Shown: piece after piece, positions 46,901-58,053 of the stretch
Position numbering within the stretch: position 1 is the stretch's first letter
How the letters are laid out: every line of letters begins with the position of its first letter
Assembly: GCF_010120595.1 (NCBI RefSeq)
Contig: NZ_CP038020.1
Coordinates: 1 to 64,000, forward strand
Direction: 5' to 3'
DNA: 64,000 nucleotides
Origin: Streptococcus thermophilus
GTDB lineage: Bacteria; Bacillota; Bacilli; Lactobacillales; Streptococcaceae
The notes under the pieces: generated by a model
Told to the model about the DNA's origin: nothing
The model's database searches: none
The model's input: only the letters and a program-made list of their open reading frames with translations
Program-made: the position numbers and the translations under genes

Positions 46901-47555
46901 GTAGCCATTTTTCAGGATCTGCAGTAGCCTGAGAAAAGCTGTAAATATCGTAAACTAAATCACGAAAAGCCTTGCTAGTTTTGCTATGTCCAGTGAAATT
47001 ACGGACCAATTTTTGAAAAAGTTGGGCATCCTTTCCTTGCATGTAATCATTGAAGAGATCAGCATAAACCTCATTTTTCATAAGCGTCTGCTCAGCAAGG
47101 TCTGTCATGATACGGAAAGTAGGTGACACACCCAGGAGATAGCCATACTGATTGACCAATTTCTGGGTAAAGGCGTCCATGGTTCCAATATCAGCCGTCC
47201 CAATCTTGGCAATCTGGTCTGAAAGAAATGCCCGCTCCTCATCCGTCTCTGCCTGTCCTAAATGCTTTGTCAGCCGCTTTTCCAGACGCTCCTTTAACTC
47301 ACCTGCAGCTTTTACCGTAAAGGTTGAGATAAAGAGTTGATCAATACCAACGCCACGTCCAATCATATCAAGGATACGCTCAACCATGACAAAGGTTTTC
47401 CCTGAACCAGCTGAGGCAGATACCAAAATATTAGTACCATTACTGTAAATAGCTTCAATCTGTTCTGGTGTTAACTTGCGATCCTTGTCAGAAGCTGCTT
47501 CTTGGGCAATACGTTCCTCAATCTCTGCTGGACTTAAAAAAGCTTTAGTCAACAT
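43902..47555 (-). CDS. rexA: ATP-dependent helicase/nuclease subunit A (RexA/AddA)
   Basis: RexA is the helicase-nuclease subunit of the RexAB (AddAB) complex that resects double-strand ends for recombination. 1217 residues: UvrD-like helicase with [10 protein letters not shown] and VDEYQDNS, later [11 protein letters not shown], and a C-terminal RecB-type nuclease motif [11 protein letters not shown]. It overlaps rexB by 11 bases. Intact. Confidence 0.96.
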   Translation of the reverse strand: MLTKAFLSPAEIEERIAQEAASDKDRKLTPEQIEAIYSNGTNILVSASAGSGKTFVMVERILDMIGRGVGIDQLFISTFTVKAAGELKERLEKRLTKHLGQAETDEERAFLSDQIAKIGTADIGTMDAFTQKLVNQYGYLLGVSPTFRIMTDLAEQTLMKNEVYADLFNDYMQGKDAQLFQKLVRNFTGHSKTSKAFRDLVYDIYSFSQATADPEKWLRQNLLKGQIEAKPEQAKNELLDGLKDGLLADFLAFLRDHLGIAQREFAKAKYLNNVSDAIILLEGSLINDQTDMEDLLKQLLTLSGGTGLTNMTRPKDEELKAYKEAYNKTKNEFVAQLREVDTQLTILEVLTKHNDDILPMLELLQSFVLDFSDQYLQAKIQENTFEFSDIAHFAIRILEENPEVAVSYRDRYHEVMVDEYQDNSHTQERMLELLSNGHNRFMVGDIKQSIYRFRQADPQIFNGKFQLFLENPDAGKLILLKENFRSQSEVLDATNGVFSHLMDQEIGDILYDKTHMLVAGSQKQKEPHPENETEVLIYNSDESSTSEDEEGPDQAISSGEISLVIKEIIKLHEQGVRFEDITLLAPNRNTYLDLMVSFEEHGIPLVPDEYKSSYLESLEVMIMLDTLRAINNPLNDYALVALLRSPMFNFNEDDLTRIAVQADKGQFYDKLLAAHTKSGLHPEVVMQGLDAKLTLFTETLADWRDYSKCHLIYDLIWKIYNDRFYYDYVGGLPRAEQRQANLYALALRANAYEKTGFKGLSRFIGMIDKIIASGNDLEEVTDLVPKNAVSLMTIHKSKGLEFKYVFVLQMNRKFIGHSKDGLSGKYIINREKGLGIKYLADLKDQINTNLPKLNVVLETLTFQENRREERRASISEEMRLLYVAMTRAEKKLYLVGKGSKEKLTQQFGTDVESNRLPVALRDQIATYQDWVMALDTAFMRKDLKFTVRFVEAEELTPEAIGQVEVQAAVDADDLSNNRQTEDIKRALTVLESVEKLNQLYAPAIDLPSVRTPSQLKAFYEPVMDTEGVDIMDKKEEVQLLETTTTFELPDFGQKTKVTGAAVGSATHELMQRLILSDKVTLQDLTQALSRVSADDQVKARVQLEKLLGFFDTELGKLILANRGKLRREAPFAMLAEDPASKEDFVVRGIIDGYLLLEDRIVLFDYKTDRFTHPSELKERYKGQMSLYAKALSQAYQIDKIDKYLILLGGKDLEVVEV

Positions 47556-50500
47556 GGTTATCCTCCTGGTCTTTTTTGTCTACTCTCACAGCATGATCAA
47601 TGACTGGAAAGGAGATAGTATTTTCAGAAACTTGCATCTGATTCTCTTCCTCAGTTTTTGCCATCAACTCCAAATAGGCTTCCTTCTTGCCCTTTTTGGG
47701 TAAACGCAAGAGTTTACGAGCCTGTCCCATGTGGCGGTCGGCCTCGAAGTGAGTAATAGACTTGATTTGATCCCCTTGAACAGACTTGCCATCCTCAGTA
47801 TAAGGATTGATCGCAAAATTCCCACTTCGAATAACTTCAGCAGCACTCCTAAAGAGCTTAATATTGTAGTCAAACAAGGTTTCTAAATCCTCCTTGTCAT
47901 AGGTGACAGTCTTTTGCAGATCATAGTTTCCACCAGTCAAATGCTCCGTTTCTGAAGCCACAAAAAGTCCCTTATAAGTCAATTCCTTATGAGCCTGAGC
48001 CGCTAGCTTTTCCAAACCAATCTGAGCTAGGTTAAGCTGTGGGACCTGCATGTGAAGATACATAGCCCCAAAAAGTTGATCAGCATCAACCTTATAGGTT
48101 TGACGGAGAGCCTCCAGATAGGTCACCAATTGCGGACTGAGGCCATTGTAGAATTTCTGAATATCAAAGACATTTTTACCTGTTTTATAGTCAACAACAC
48201 CCAGAGCACCATCTGTTAAACGGTCCACTCGGTCAATAATCCCAGTAATCTTGATGCTATTTGCTAAAAGCAAGTCAAACTTGACTTCCTCACGCTCAAC
48301 CTTAACCGCCGCATTGTCACGTAGAACACTGGCAGTTGAACGCGCAATGTCCTCCAAAATCTGACGAGAGAAACGACTCTCTTGGTCCTCGGTATAGAGA
48401 ATTTTAAAAGGTTGATCCTGATTGGTCTGAGCAATGGCCTTTTCCAATTTATCATCGAAGCTTTCTGACGACGAATCACCCATCACACGCTCAAAGACTC
48501 GGTGTAAATAAGTCCCGTGGTGTCGAGCATCCGGATGGATAGACTCTAGCTCCTCAAGTTCCAAAACATAACGCAAGAAATAAAGATATTGGTTGTTATA
48601 GAAGGTCGTCAGAGCTGTAGCTGATAATTTCAGTGGTTCTTCCTCCGGAAAGACCAACTGCATGACCTGATCGTCCACCTTGGTTGTCGTCACATCGTCA
48701 ATCACCTTTGGAATCAAGACTTGATCCTTATCAAGTCGCTTACGGAGATAGCGTACAGCAACCGACCAGAAAGTCTGGGTTTCTTTGTCCAAGTCAAGAT
48801 CCAAATGACTACTGTTAAGGGCAATGACAGTCGACAGAAGGTCTCTATAGTTCCCAATCTGGTCCCCCTTTGCTTCGAAACGATTGCGTCCCTTTTCCAC
48901 CAATGGAATACCAAGGTCAAGAATCTCCTTCAAATAAACCGACATGTCATCTTGACTTTCATTTATAATTTGTGGCTGACTAAGCACTAATTGTTCACTA
49001 GCAGCATTGAAAAGCGACATAGCCACAAAATGACCTCGCTTACTATTGCTCTGCGTAACAATATCCAATCTCCTGTGCTCATCCGTCGCCTCATTGATAC
49101 GACTACGCTCCTCATCAGACAGGAGACTCTTATTTTGTCCCACCTTAGGAAAATGTGACTGGGTCATCCCCAAGGCAAAAACATACGGAGCCGAATGTGG
49201 CTGTATTAAGTCGTATTTTTTCACATTGACCACATCCACAGTAGCTGGAACCGTACGGTAATCACAGGCCAACATTCCCGAACGCAAGATAGACAAAAAG
49301 TCGTCCACTGAGAGCGATTCGTCTTCAAAGATAGTCTCAACCTGCTCCAAGATATGAGTGAAAGCCTTCCAAACCTGTTCATTCTGTTCTTTTTCAGCTT
49401 CACTGGCCTTGGTGGACAATTCAACCATCTGACTTGGCAGTTGCACGGCCTCTAAAAAGACCACCAGTTTCTTGAGTAGACTAGATCCCTTTTGTTTGCG
49501 ACTATTAAGAAACTTGTCCAAGGGCTCTATCAATTGTGACCGCAAGGCATTGATCTGGTCTAAATTATACTTATCACGACTATTAGCTGTAAAATCAGAC
49601 AAGAATTTATGACGCCCCTTGATATCCGCAAAATTGACATAATACTCAAAAAGGTCTAATTCCTCTTGAGCAAAACCACCATAGAGACCGGATTTTACAA
49701 GGTTAACCAAATCCTCAGCACGGTAGTTATAGCGCTTGATACGCTCTAGCGAATCCACAAACTCCACCAAAGGATGGCTAGACATGCTTTCTTCCTTACC
49801 GAAATAATAAGGAATATCAAATTTTCGGAAAATCTGCCCCACGTGAAGCTTATAACTCTCCTCGTCACCAAGCAAGACCAAAATATCCTTGTAACGCTTG
49901 CCATCTGCCAGCAACTGGCGAATACTCTTGGCAACCTGGGCCACTTCTTCTTTCTGGTTGACCACTTCCCAAACCTTCAGGGCATGCTTATCCTGCTCAG
50001 TTACCGTCTCATCTACCGTACTAAAGTCATGACGGCTCTCCAAAAGACGACTAATACGCGCAAAAGAAAGATTGCCCTCCTTGTCTGTCGTCACGTAGTC
50101 GGGTATCACCTTATATGTCTGAGCCAAAGTCCTCAAGAAATCCACTGAGGCTTGATAAACATTGCCATAAACAAAATTGGCCTTATAAGCTTTTTGACTA
50201 GTATAGGTCCCCACTACAATCTGGTGGCACTTGTCGTTCAAGAGTGCAACCAGAGCCTCCTCCTCAGCCGAGAAACGGGTAAAACCATCAACGACCAAAA
50301 CTGTGTTACTCAAGGCCTCATCCAGATGTCCTGAGGTAATTTCCTTAAAGAAGGCACTAAGCTTTGATTGATTGTCAAAATCTCCTGCCAACAAGAGGTC
50401 CTGAGCTGCACTGAAAATCCTTACCAAATCCTCTTGTTTTTCAACCTGATCCAAATGCTGTAAATCTAATACTGTCATATTGGCCTGCTGCAACTCTTTA

Positions 50501-50865
50501 TAAAGGTCCACTAATTGATTAATAAAGTTGCTATCCTTACGCAAACGGCCATAGACCTTGAGCTCATCATTGCCCATGTGCAACAACACTTTATAAAAAA
50601 TCATGGCCAAACCTGTATCATCCAACTGAGTCTTTGGGTTACTCGTATTGAGAATAAAATACCTAGCCATCTGAGTAAAACGAGTCACCGTAATGTCAAA
50701 AGATGCTGACTGAGGCAGGTATTCTAAAACCTTTCGCTCCTTTTCAAAGGATAGGGCACTAGGAGCAATATAAAAAACCCTCTTTCCCTTTTGAGCATAG
50801 CTAGACGCCTGCTCCGTCAGAATTTCTGTTAAATCCTGAGACATATCCGTATAAAGTAATTTCAT
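47545..50865 (-). CDS. rexB: ATP-dependent nuclease subunit B (RexB/AddB)
   Basis: The partner of RexA, 1106 residues. The N-terminal region has lost the Walker A motif ([12 protein letters not shown] in its place), and the C-terminal nuclease has [10 protein letters not shown]. The cysteines that hold an iron-sulphur cluster in Bacillus AddB are absent: [12 protein letters not shown] has Asn where AddB has Cys, and the C-terminal end has none. The lactococcal/streptococcal type is known to differ in this way. Confidence 0.95.
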   Translation of the reverse strand: MKLLYTDMSQDLTEILTEQASSYAQKGKRVFYIAPSALSFEKERKVLEYLPQSASFDITVTRFTQMARYFILNTSNPKTQLDDTGLAMIFYKVLLHMGNDELKVYGRLRKDSNFINQLVDLYKELQQANMTVLDLQHLDQVEKQEDLVRIFSAAQDLLLAGDFDNQSKLSAFFKEITSGHLDEALSNTVLVVDGFTRFSAEEEALVALLNDKCHQIVVGTYTSQKAYKANFVYGNVYQASVDFLRTLAQTYKVIPDYVTTDKEGNLSFARISRLLESRHDFSTVDETVTEQDKHALKVWEVVNQKEEVAQVAKSIRQLLADGKRYKDILVLLGDEESYKLHVGQIFRKFDIPYYFGKEESMSSHPLVEFVDSLERIKRYNYRAEDLVNLVKSGLYGGFAQEELDLFEYYVNFADIKGRHKFLSDFTANSRDKYNLDQINALRSQLIEPLDKFLNSRKQKGSSLLKKLVVFLEAVQLPSQMVELSTKASEAEKEQNEQVWKAFTHILEQVETIFEDESLSVDDFLSILRSGMLACDYRTVPATVDVVNVKKYDLIQPHSAPYVFALGMTQSHFPKVGQNKSLLSDEERSRINEATDEHRRLDIVTQSNSKRGHFVAMSLFNAASEQLVLSQPQIINESQDDMSVYLKEILDLGIPLVEKGRNRFEAKGDQIGNYRDLLSTVIALNSSHLDLDLDKETQTFWSVAVRYLRKRLDKDQVLIPKVIDDVTTTKVDDQVMQLVFPEEEPLKLSATALTTFYNNQYLYFLRYVLELEELESIHPDARHHGTYLHRVFERVMGDSSSESFDDKLEKAIAQTNQDQPFKILYTEDQESRFSRQILEDIARSTASVLRDNAAVKVEREEVKFDLLLANSIKITGIIDRVDRLTDGALGVVDYKTGKNVFDIQKFYNGLSPQLVTYLEALRQTYKVDADQLFGAMYLHMQVPQLNLAQIGLEKLAAQAHKELTYKGLFVASETEHLTGGNYDLQKTVTYDKEDLETLFDYNIKLFRSAAEVIRSGNFAINPYTEDGKSVQGDQIKSITHFEADRHMGQARKLLRLPKKGKKEAYLELMAKTEEENQMQVSENTISFPVIDHAVRVDKKDQEDNHVD

Positions 50866-51355
50866 AAGACGTCCCTTTCTTGTCTCTACACCAGTCGTTC
50901 GGACTAAGTCGGACTAAGCAAGAATTTCCATTCACTTAGCACTAACAACCACTAATCCTTGCTATTATAACACAGAATTAACCAACAATCAGACTCCTCC
51001 CTCATCCCTTTCTAGCCCTCTGGCCTATGGTCCAGGCATAAGCTTATCTCCTGCAGGAAAAGCCCAAAATATCTGGTCCTCTAGCCAAAAAAAGAACCAA
51101 ATCAAAAGATTTAGCACCACAACTTTATTTAAAAATTAATTCCTGTTCTAGTAGGAAAAAAGAGAGTGATACCGAACAGCTTTTCAAAAACTCTCCCTTG
51201 TCCTACTCCCTCGAGTATTAGTTGATTTAAAAGACTTGATGACGTTAGGAATCCCAGAGCTCTTGTACCTCTTGAAAATAGATTGAGCCTATCTTATCAC
51301 AGGGATTGAGATAAAACAATAGGTATTATATTAATCAGAGGTTCCCTACACTAAC
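50866..51355. other. Intergenic stretch of about 490 bases
   Basis: No open frame worth calling. A short direct repeat (tcggactaag twice, 50900-50918) lies near the rexB start. A CAAAAACTCTCCCTTG-like inverted repeat (about 51160-51200) is weak. Possibly decayed sequence. Confidence 0.4.
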
Positions 51356-52052
51356 TTAATTAATCACATTTTCACCAACATAAATACTTTCTAAATTACC
51401 CAAGGAAACTTCCCCTTTAATGTATAAATCCTTGCTAGTCAAATTGCTTGGATTTTCCTGGTGTTGAATAGCCGAGAGCGAGTTGTCCACATTAATATGT
51501 ACCCGCCAATCACTGGGCACATAGAGACTCAGACTTCCCAGAGAAACGTCCACATCAAACTGGGCAGACGGGCCCTTCAATACGGCAGTTATCAAAATAA
51601 ACCGAGGCTTCTCCCAGACTTACATCTGCACTTTTATGAGTAAAGTGTTGGTCATTGAGATATCTGGTCACCGTTGAAAAAGTCACATCAATATCATTAC
51701 CACCATTGTTAGCGTCTGAGCCAGTAGAACCCAATCCAAAACGATTCTTTGTTTTACTAGAAGAATTGAAGAGGATGTTCAAGCCAATAACTGCAAGAAT
51801 AGAAGAAAGGATAACGACAGAATTGGATACTGTAAGAAAGTGAAACTGCCCATTGAGTGAAAAGAGAGCCAAAACACCATAGATGAATTCCCAACCAAAG
51901 TGGTGTTTCAAAAAACTAGAAAGGGACAAAATAGCCAGTAAGACTACCCAAGCTAACATCCAAAAACTAATTTCCCATTGTATAAAATAGTCTTGTACAA
52001 TAACCAAAGCTGCCTAAAGGATCAAGAGGATCCCAACTAATTTCTTTCTCAT
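51356..52052 (-). pseudogene. LiaF-like membrane protein, stop and frameshift
   Basis: MRKKLVGILLIL is followed by an in-frame TAG, then AALVIVQDYFIQWEISFW... with three membrane segments and the start of the C-terminal beta domain (ADVSLGEASVYFDNC). Near 51580 the frame shifts and continues TAVLKGPSAQFDVDVSLGSLSLYVP to 51356. The repaired protein (about 230 residues) resembles LiaF-type inhibitors of envelope-stress systems. Together with the broken LytTR gene before it, a small regulatory operon has died. Confidence 0.75.
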
Positions 52053-52056
52053 TCTG

Positions 52057-52490
52057 TTACCTCATTTCGTTTAGTCGTTCTTTTAAAACTGGATAGTAGC
52101 GTCTTGATACATGAACCTGCTTGTGGATCTGATAGAAATTAACCGTGCTGGTCCCCGAAAAAGAGTTCTCTAAAGAATAAATCTGCTTTATGTTGACAAT
52201 GGTTGATTTGGAAATCCGACAAAAGGCAATCGTAAGCAGCTCTTCTGTTTGACCTCATAGGCCTCGTCCTTGGTATGCCCATAAATCCTCTCTCCATCTG
52301 TTTCAAAAAAAGAAGCGTTTCCAAATCCAGAAAATATTCGCTACGATCTTTATAAAAAGGCTAAAGGAGCCAACAACTTTTGCTTTAAAATGGACTCTTG
52401 GAGCTGTGCTATTTCTTCTGTTAATTGAGGAGCTCGAATCAAGATTTCATACTCACCTATAGAAGGGTCCAATGCGATGCTAACTTTCAT
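52057..52490 (-). pseudogene. LytTR-family regulator, several frameshifts
   Basis: MKVSIALDPSIGEYEILIRA... opens well, then stops after LLAPLAFL. Further pieces read YKDRSEYFLDLETLLFFETD, KDEAYEVKQKSCL and, at the end, NFYQIHKQVHVSRRYYPVLK-ERLNEMR to 52057. These are parts of a stand-alone LytTR DNA-binding protein of about 145 residues. At least three indels. It would have been co-transcribed with the LiaF-like gene five bases on. Confidence 0.75.
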
Positions 52491-52609
52491 AATACTCCTT
52501 TTCTGTCCTTTTGATGGTTCTTCTATTATAACAGCTGCTTTAAACTAAACAAGGCCTTTTAGGTAAGTGGTAAAGTTTAGACCCTAAGAGGTAAAAACAG
52601 ACAAACAAA

Positions 52610-52637
52610 AGAACCTGGCAATTACCAGGCTCTCATT
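52610..52637 (-). terminator. Terminator after the 52708 pseudogene
   Basis: GAGAGCCTGG TAATTG CCAGGTTCTTTTG on the minus strand. Confidence 0.7.
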
Positions 52638-52707
52638 TTTAGTAGAGAGGACTACCCTCCTAATTGTAATCAGTTTAACAATGACTAGCTCTATGAGAAA
52701 ACAACTA

Positions 52708-53757
52708 CTATTTCACAGTATCTTCACGACTCACTTTTTGTGATTCGATAGCTTTACCATTGATATGGTAGTCGCTGTAGTTAGAACTGCTACCACTAGA
52801 GTCACTATCGTCACCAACATATTCCACATTACATGACCATGAAATTTTGTCTTTAACATCTCCTGATGACTTGAGCTTCGAATCATAGCCATAATAGAAA
52901 TCATAGACTGCCGTGAAAGTTACTTTAAAGTTCTTTTCACCAGTCTGAACGACTTTAGTTACATCAACATCTGAGAAAGTAATACTATCAGCGGAACGGT
53001 TCTTGGCTCCCGTAGTATTTTTATCGATATCAGCCGTTACATCCTTATACATGGTATCATCAGTACCATTAAAGGAAAATGTCAGAAACACCATCTGGAG
53101 TTGTGTTATGATTTGAGGCATAACTATCAAACTTACCATAAGTTGCTGCTTCATAACGATCTGCTACTTGACCACGTGAGTAATAATAAAAACCAAATCC
53201 ATAACCAGCAAGCGCTAAGACTACCACAACAATACCAGCAATAATCAGGATTTTCTTTCCTTTTGCCATGGCTGGATTGGCCAGTTTAGCAGCCTTACCA
53301 TATGAGATAAACTGATAGATGATCGACACATCATAACCTGAAGACCTACCTATAAGAAATTCCTCAGGAAGAGGCTGACGACCTACTTAGTTTTTGAAGG
53401 CCTTCATCCAGATTACTTGTGCTTCTTTAGAAGTAGATTATGAATGTTCTTCGGTGTGAGTCTGGTCTTCGCGAGACACCGGCGTGAGCTCCTCAGTTTC
53501 TAATAAAGTCGTTTCCTCTTCGTCATCAAGGGCCACATCTTCAACCACTTCCTCGGCAACGTCATACTCATCAATTTTTTCTGTTAGTTCAGGAGAAGTA
53601 ACTTCCTAATCCAATCCCATTGCGGAAATGCCTTTAATAGCCTTTAAATCAAAATCTGATTTTTGGCCTTCTTCAATTTCTAAGACATGGGGCGGACGAC
53701 CAACTGCCTTTTCAAATAAATCAATCCACTTTTCTTTTGTTGCCATAAAGACTCCTA
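52708..53757 (-). pseudogene. Membrane protein with N-terminal repeat domains, several breaks
   Basis: MATKEKWIDLFEKAVGRPP... is interrupted by TAG after ISAMGLD; an acidic stretch, a TAA, then a second related unit (WMKAFKN, stop, VGRQPLPEEF), then a membrane helix (KGKKILIIAGIVVVVLALAG) and an extracellular domain that changes frame near 53080 and ends QKVSREDTVK at 52708. About 340 residues if repaired. The opening W-x-x-x-F(E)-x5-GR unit is shared with the gene at 53805. Family not known to me. Confidence 0.7.
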
Positions 53758-53804
53758 TACACTTGCCTTTTCAAAAATCGTTAAGCTTACTTAGATAAGC
53801 TTAC

Positions 53805-54864
53805 TTAGAATAGAAGACCTATTGTAAATGATGACATGATAGTAAATACGATTGCAAACAAGATAGACAAAACGAAACCGTTCAAGAGTTCTGCCAAGAT
53901 CATTTGATAGAACTTATCAGCCTTCCATGCTGTTGTTACAGGAACAATTGTAAAGAGGTTAGCAATTGCAAACAAAGTACAAACGATATTAAGCAAAAAG
54001 CTTGGGAAGACAACAAGTCCAATAGCTCCCAACAAGATAGTTACAAGCAATACTGGCAAGGCTAATGATGTCAAACGACCAAAACGATCGAAGCTATTTA
54101 AGAAGGTTGTTGCAGGGGCACGAAAGATGGCCTTACGTGTTATAAATCCTGCCAAGATGAAGGAAAAGATAAAGAGGAAGGCAGCTAAAATACTTGCAAA
54201 GAAAGCCGCAAAACCAATACTAGATGCATGACTTGAAACTGATGGTGAGTAATCATTTGATCCGAAAGATCCAAAGATACTGCTGAATACACTCGCTGTT
54301 GACTCTAAAGTGTTAACCACTTTACGTGCTATTGCGCTCAAGATAGTAAAGAATGCAAGCCCTGTAAAGAATGACAAGAAGATATAATTAAGCCAAGCAT
54401 TATGTTTACCATAATCTGTCATATCTGCTGGACGACGCCATGCATTAAGCAACCCTGTCCAGTAATTTTTGAAAGTTGTTGCAAATGCTGATGGTCGGGC
54501 TGGAACAACTACAGCTTGGCCATTGATAAATTGGATATTTTGACCTGGTTGAAGAGGTTGACCGTTAGCAAAAGCTACTTGCTGACCAGCTTGCCCATTC
54601 GCAAAACCAGCTTGTGGTCGCACTGCTTGATTTGGCACTCCTTGGACTGGAGTTGGTTTAAGCCCCTGCAAAGATTGGTTGTGCTGGTGTTTCTTGGGCA
54701 CTAGCGAAAGCTGGTTGAACTGGCGCTTCTTGTACTGGAGCAGTTTCTGCTGCTGGGGCGTCATCTTGGAACTCACCAGCTGCAAGTGCTGCTGCAATTT
54801 CTTCTTCAGTCGCTGAACGACCATTGATGGCTTCAAAAAAGTCTAACCAATCTGCTTTAGTCAT
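53805..54864 (-). pseudogene. Membrane protein with Pro/Gln-rich linker, single frameshift
   Basis: MTKADWLDFFEAINGRSATEE... runs to AQPIFAGA and stops near 54658; GLKPTPVQGVPNQAV... continues in the next frame, through a Gln/Pro-rich linker (ANGQ repeats) into a domain of five to six membrane helices ending SFTIGLLF at 53805. Removing one G from the GGGG at about 54660-54670 would restore a 350-residue frame. It resembles streptococcal proteins annotated DUF6574, though I cannot check. One base only, so a sequencing error or recent mutation is possible. Confidence 0.7.
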
Positions 54865-54944
54865 AATAATCTCCTTAAAAATACATAGAATGACTTTATT
54901 CTATCACAAATAAAGCCATTAATAAATGTCATTTTTATTAGAAA

Positions 54945-54975
54945 AAGGTTCGGAGCAAACTGTCCAAACCTTTAT
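54945..54975 (-). terminator. Terminator after the HAD gene
   Basis: Minus strand AAAGGTTTGGACAGTTTGCTCCGAACCTTTTTC, stem with one bulge. Confidence 0.65.
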
Positions 54976-54981
54976 AACTTC

Positions 54982-56367
54982 TTATTTACTTCTTTGTAGA
55001 GATTTTTGAATCTGACGATCTAGCTCACGTTTAATGTGTGGTTCTGGTGCAAATCGCTCTTCCCAATCACTTGGTTTAAGAATTTTGTGGGTCACAGGAT
55101 CAAAGTGAGCTTTGCCATCTGGGAAAATTTTACCCATATTAGCCTCATGAACAGTATCAAAGAAAGGCTTAGGATCCACACCCATAAGGACAAATGAGCC
55201 ATAGGTCAAGTAAAGCAAGTCAGTCAATGCATCCACCTGATCAACCATAGTTGACTCTGAGTGCTCTTTAGAACTAACTTTGAGCGCTGCCTTGTCAAGA
55301 GCAGCATGCAAATCTAGAACAGCCTGACCAAAGACACGCTTGTCCCCACCTGATGAAGCATAGAGGAATTCGACAATTTCTTCCAACTTGAAGTCCGAAC
55401 GGTGACTAGCTTCCTCAATACCGTAAACACGAGGCATATCGATAGTTGAGCCATCCATCAAATGGTGGAAATCCTTAACCTTGTTGAAATTATCATCATC
55501 ACTGGTAAATGAATTCTCTGTTTCAAAGTGAATCAAACCATAGTGTGACAAGGCTTTGGCAATCCCATTCTGGTTATTAGTATCAGTGACATGGGTAGCC
55601 TGGTCTTTCAGTTCATCTTCCCCATTTCCCATGGCAACACCAACGCCGACGCCAGACAGCATTTCTAGATCATTTTCCGAATCCCCAAAGGCCATAACCT
55701 CACTGAGTTCGAAACCAAAAACCTCACCTAGATGAGCGATACCTTTCAACTTAGATTGATCCGCTGAAATAATATCGGCTGAGTAAGGACTTGAGCGGGT
55801 AATCTTCACATGAGGAAATTTTTCTTCAATATCTTGTGTTTCACCCACCGTCGCTACCATAACTACCTGATAAATAGGCTCACGCATGATAGTTTTAAGG
55901 GTTTCAATGCTTTGTGGCTTGAAACGACGAATCAAAGACTTGAAACTACGCTCCACCATCTTAGCCCAGGACTTAGGGACAATACGACTAACGATTTGCC
56001 CAAACTTACTCGTCCCCATACTGATGATATTAGAACCAACAAGACCTGTACTAGTCCCTAGAGAAATCTCTCTACGGTGCTTGGTGGCATAGCGAATCAA
56101 GTTGTAGACTGTTGATTTAGGGAGCTGGTTTTGATAAAGGACCTTGTCGTGAGTCAAAATATACTGACCGTTATAAGTGACTGCAAAATCCAGACCCAGA
56201 TTGTCCATGAAAGGCTGGACAAATCCTGGACCACGACCTGTTGCCAAACCAACTAAGATACCATCTTCCTTCATTTGACTGATGGCTTTTTTGGTTGAAC
56301 TCGACACGCGTTTTCGGTCATTTAGAAAAGTCCCATCAATATCAAAAAAGACTGCTTTAATGGCCAC
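54982..56367 (-). CDS. HAD-IIB (Cof-type) phosphatase fused to a MazG-like domain
   Basis: Residues 1-270 are a Cof-type HAD hydrolase: VFFDIDGTFLNDRKRV (nucleophile Asp in DIDGT) and FGDSENDLEML. Residues 290-461 are a separate all-alpha domain (FHHLMDGSTIDMPRVYGIEEASHRSD in outline, then LEEIVEFLY and DQVDALTDLLYLTYGSF) like MazG/phosphoribosyl-ATP pyrophosphohydrolase-type proteins with paired acidic residues. The fusion suggests disposal of a nucleotide or sugar phosphate in two steps; the substrate is unknown. Divergent from ansA. Confidence 0.85.
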   Translation of the reverse strand: MAIKAVFFDIDGTFLNDRKRVSSSTKKAISQMKEDGILVGLATGRGPGFVQPFMDNLGLDFAVTYNGQYILTHDKVLYQNQLPKSTVYNLIRYATKHRREISLGTSTGLVGSNIISMGTSKFGQIVSRIVPKSWAKMVERSFKSLIRRFKPQSIETLKTIMREPIYQVVMVATVGETQDIEEKFPHVKITRSSPYSADIISADQSKLKGIAHLGEVFGFELSEVMAFGDSENDLEMLSGVGVGVAMGNGEDELKDQATHVTDTNNQNGIAKALSHYGLIHFETENSFTSDDDNFNKVKDFHHLMDGSTIDMPRVYGIEEASHRSDFKLEEIVEFLYASSGGDKRVFGQAVLDLHAALDKAALKVSSKEHSESTMVDQVDALTDLLYLTYGSFVLMGVDPKPFFDTVHEANMGKIFPDGKAHFDPVTHKILKPSDWEERFAPEPHIKRELDRQIQKSLQRSK

Positions 56368-56437
56368 AGAGCTCCCCTCCTTCTAACTTTTTGTGCTAAA
56401 ATAAATTATACCATAAATAAGATAGTGAGTAGTATAA

Positions 56438-57406
56438 ATGATTAAAAAAATCCTAGTCCTTCATACTGGAGGAACCATTTCCATGTCCGCAGATGACGAT
56501 GGCAAGGTCAGTCAAAATGCTGATAATCCCATGAACCATGTTGGACTTGATCTAGATAATCTAGCCTTAACTGTTCTAGACTTCTTTAACATCCCTAGCC
56601 CACACATTACGCCTTACCACATGCTTGATATTTATAAAAAAATCAAGGAAACAGCTGGACAATATGACGGGGTGGTTATCACCCACGGAACAGATACCCT
56701 GGAAGAAACAGCCTACTTCCTAGATACCATGAACGTTCCTGAAATTCCAATCGTCATAACTGGTGCCATGCGTTCGTCAAATGAGCTAGGAAGCGATGGC
56801 GTCTACAACTATCTCTCAGCCCTTCGTGTCGCAAGCAATGACAAGGCTGCCGATAAAGGTGTCCTAGTCGTTATGAACGATGAAATCCATGCGGCCAAGT
56901 ACGTGACTAAGACCCATACTACAAACGTGGCAACCTTCCAAACACCAACCCATGGTCCACTAGGCATCATCATGAAGCATGATATCCTCTGGTTCAAAAC
57001 TGCTGAGCCTCGTGTTCGCTTTGACTTGAAACAAATTACAGGAACTGTGCCGATCATTAAGGCTTATGCTGGAATGGGAATTGGAGATGGTATCATCAGT
57101 CTCCTAGCCCCTGAAAAGATTGACGGCGTGGTTATCGAGGCCCTAGGCGCCGGAAATCTCCCACCACTAGCTGCAAGAGAAATTAAGTCACTTATGGACA
57201 AGGGAGTTCCCGTTGTACTCGTTTCCCGTTGCTTTAACGGCATCGCCGAGCCAGTCTATGCCTATGAAGGTGGTGGTGTTAAACTCCAAGAAGCAGGCGT
57301 TATGTTCGTCAAAGAACTCAATGCTCCAAAAGCTCGTCTCAAGCTCCTCATTGCACTCAGTGCAGGACTAGAAGGCCAAGAATTGAAAGATTATATTGAG
57401 GGGTAA
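56438..57406 (+). CDS. ansA: L-asparaginase, type I
   Basis: Hydrolyses asparagine to aspartate and ammonia in the cytosol. 322 residues with both active-site threonine motifs: LHTGGTISM near the start and ITHGTDTLEET at about 90. No signal peptide, so type I. The start ATG has only a weak site (GTGAG). Intact. Confidence 0.93.
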   Translation: MIKKILVLHTGGTISMSADDDGKVSQNADNPMNHVGLDLDNLALTVLDFFNIPSPHITPYHMLDIYKKIKETAGQYDGVVITHGTDTLEETAYFLDTMNVPEIPIVITGAMRSSNELGSDGVYNYLSALRVASNDKAADKGVLVVMNDEIHAAKYVTKTHTTNVATFQTPTHGPLGIIMKHDILWFKTAEPRVRFDLKQITGTVPIIKAYAGMGIGDGIISLLAPEKIDGVVIEALGAGNLPPLAAREIKSLMDKGVPVVLVSRCFNGIAEPVYAYEGGGVKLQEAGVMFVKELNAPKARLKLLIALSAGLEGQELKDYIEG

Positions 57407-57810
57407 GACATGAAACTTAGCATTGAAGCAACTGATAAATTGGAAAACAAAGATTTCCACTAGGAACTAATCGTCTTACAGACACATGTCACCATGGTCT
57501 GTGGTACTGTGCTAGCCAGTCTAGCCCGGATTGCATGGCTGAAGAAAAAATACTAGTTTATAGATAAGGTTTTACTACTTTACAAATAAGATTTGTTCAA
57601 TGATTCGAAAAACAGAAAAACCAGTTAAGAAAATCTCAACCGGTTACCTTACTTATGTTAATCGCCCAAACTGGTCATTCTTCCGTCTAGACTTGTTATG
57701 ATTTTAAGAAGAGGGATTCTACGTTATGAAAAAGAAAAAAGGATTTTTGGAAATTGAGGGATGAAAGCTGTAGAATATGGGTAAATTTAGCCTCTTCCTG
57801 GGCATCACTA
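57407..57810. other. Eroded stretch with gene scraps
   Basis: Just after ansA a short frame MKLSIEATDKLENKDFH stops at 57463, and another scrap (LQTHVTMVCGTVLASLARIA) reads to 57555. They may be ends of a lost small membrane protein. A leftward frame FIKTNSDAQEEAKFTH... (57680-57810) has no start. Nothing definite. Confidence 0.35.
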
Positions 57811-57888
57811 TTAGTTTTGATAAACCTTAAAGTCTTGAGGATGCTTTTGAAAATTGGGGTTATAAATTACTTTAATTTTTACTGTCAT
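57811..57888 (-). CDS. 25-residue peptide with strong ribosome site, unknown
   Basis: MTVKIKVIYNPNF followed by QKHPQDFKVYQN and TAA. AAAAAGGAGGAAAAACA precedes the ATG, and CCCTATAATAAAACCATC (TATAAT at 57968-57973) about 80 bases upstream is like the -10 part of the bacteriocin promoters at 20 and 28.7 kb. The leader RNA holds an ATCAAAAC...GTTTTGAT hairpin. The product has no leader or membrane segment. It may be a small signal or toxin-like peptide, or the 5' end of a frameshifted gene, because an open frame (FIKTNSDAQEE...) overlaps its end. Confidence 0.45.
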   Translation of the reverse strand: MTVKIKVIYNPNFQKHPQDFKVYQN

Positions 57889-57967
57889 TGTTTTTCCTCC
57901 TTTTTAGGAATGGTTTGACCTAGCCAAAACGTTTTATTATCAAAACCTATCTCGTTTTGATGGTTTT

Positions 57968-57973
57968 ATTATA
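57968..57973 (-). promoter_or_regulatory. -10 box before the 25-residue ORF
   Basis: CCCTATAATAAAACC on the minus strand; no -35 or ComR-type palindrome found upstream. Confidence 0.45.
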
Positions 57974-58019
57974 GGGTCTCTAACTTAAAGAAAGCTTGTA
58001 ATAAACTTGAAGGAAGCAA

Positions 58020-58050
58020 AAACTCTCAGTGAGTTCACTGAGAGTTTTTG
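58020..58050. terminator. Bidirectional terminator
   Basis: AAAACTCTCAGTGAG TT CACTGAGAGTTTTTG; stem of 10-11 pairs with A- and T-runs on both sides. Confidence 0.85.
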
Positions 58051-58053
58051 TTA

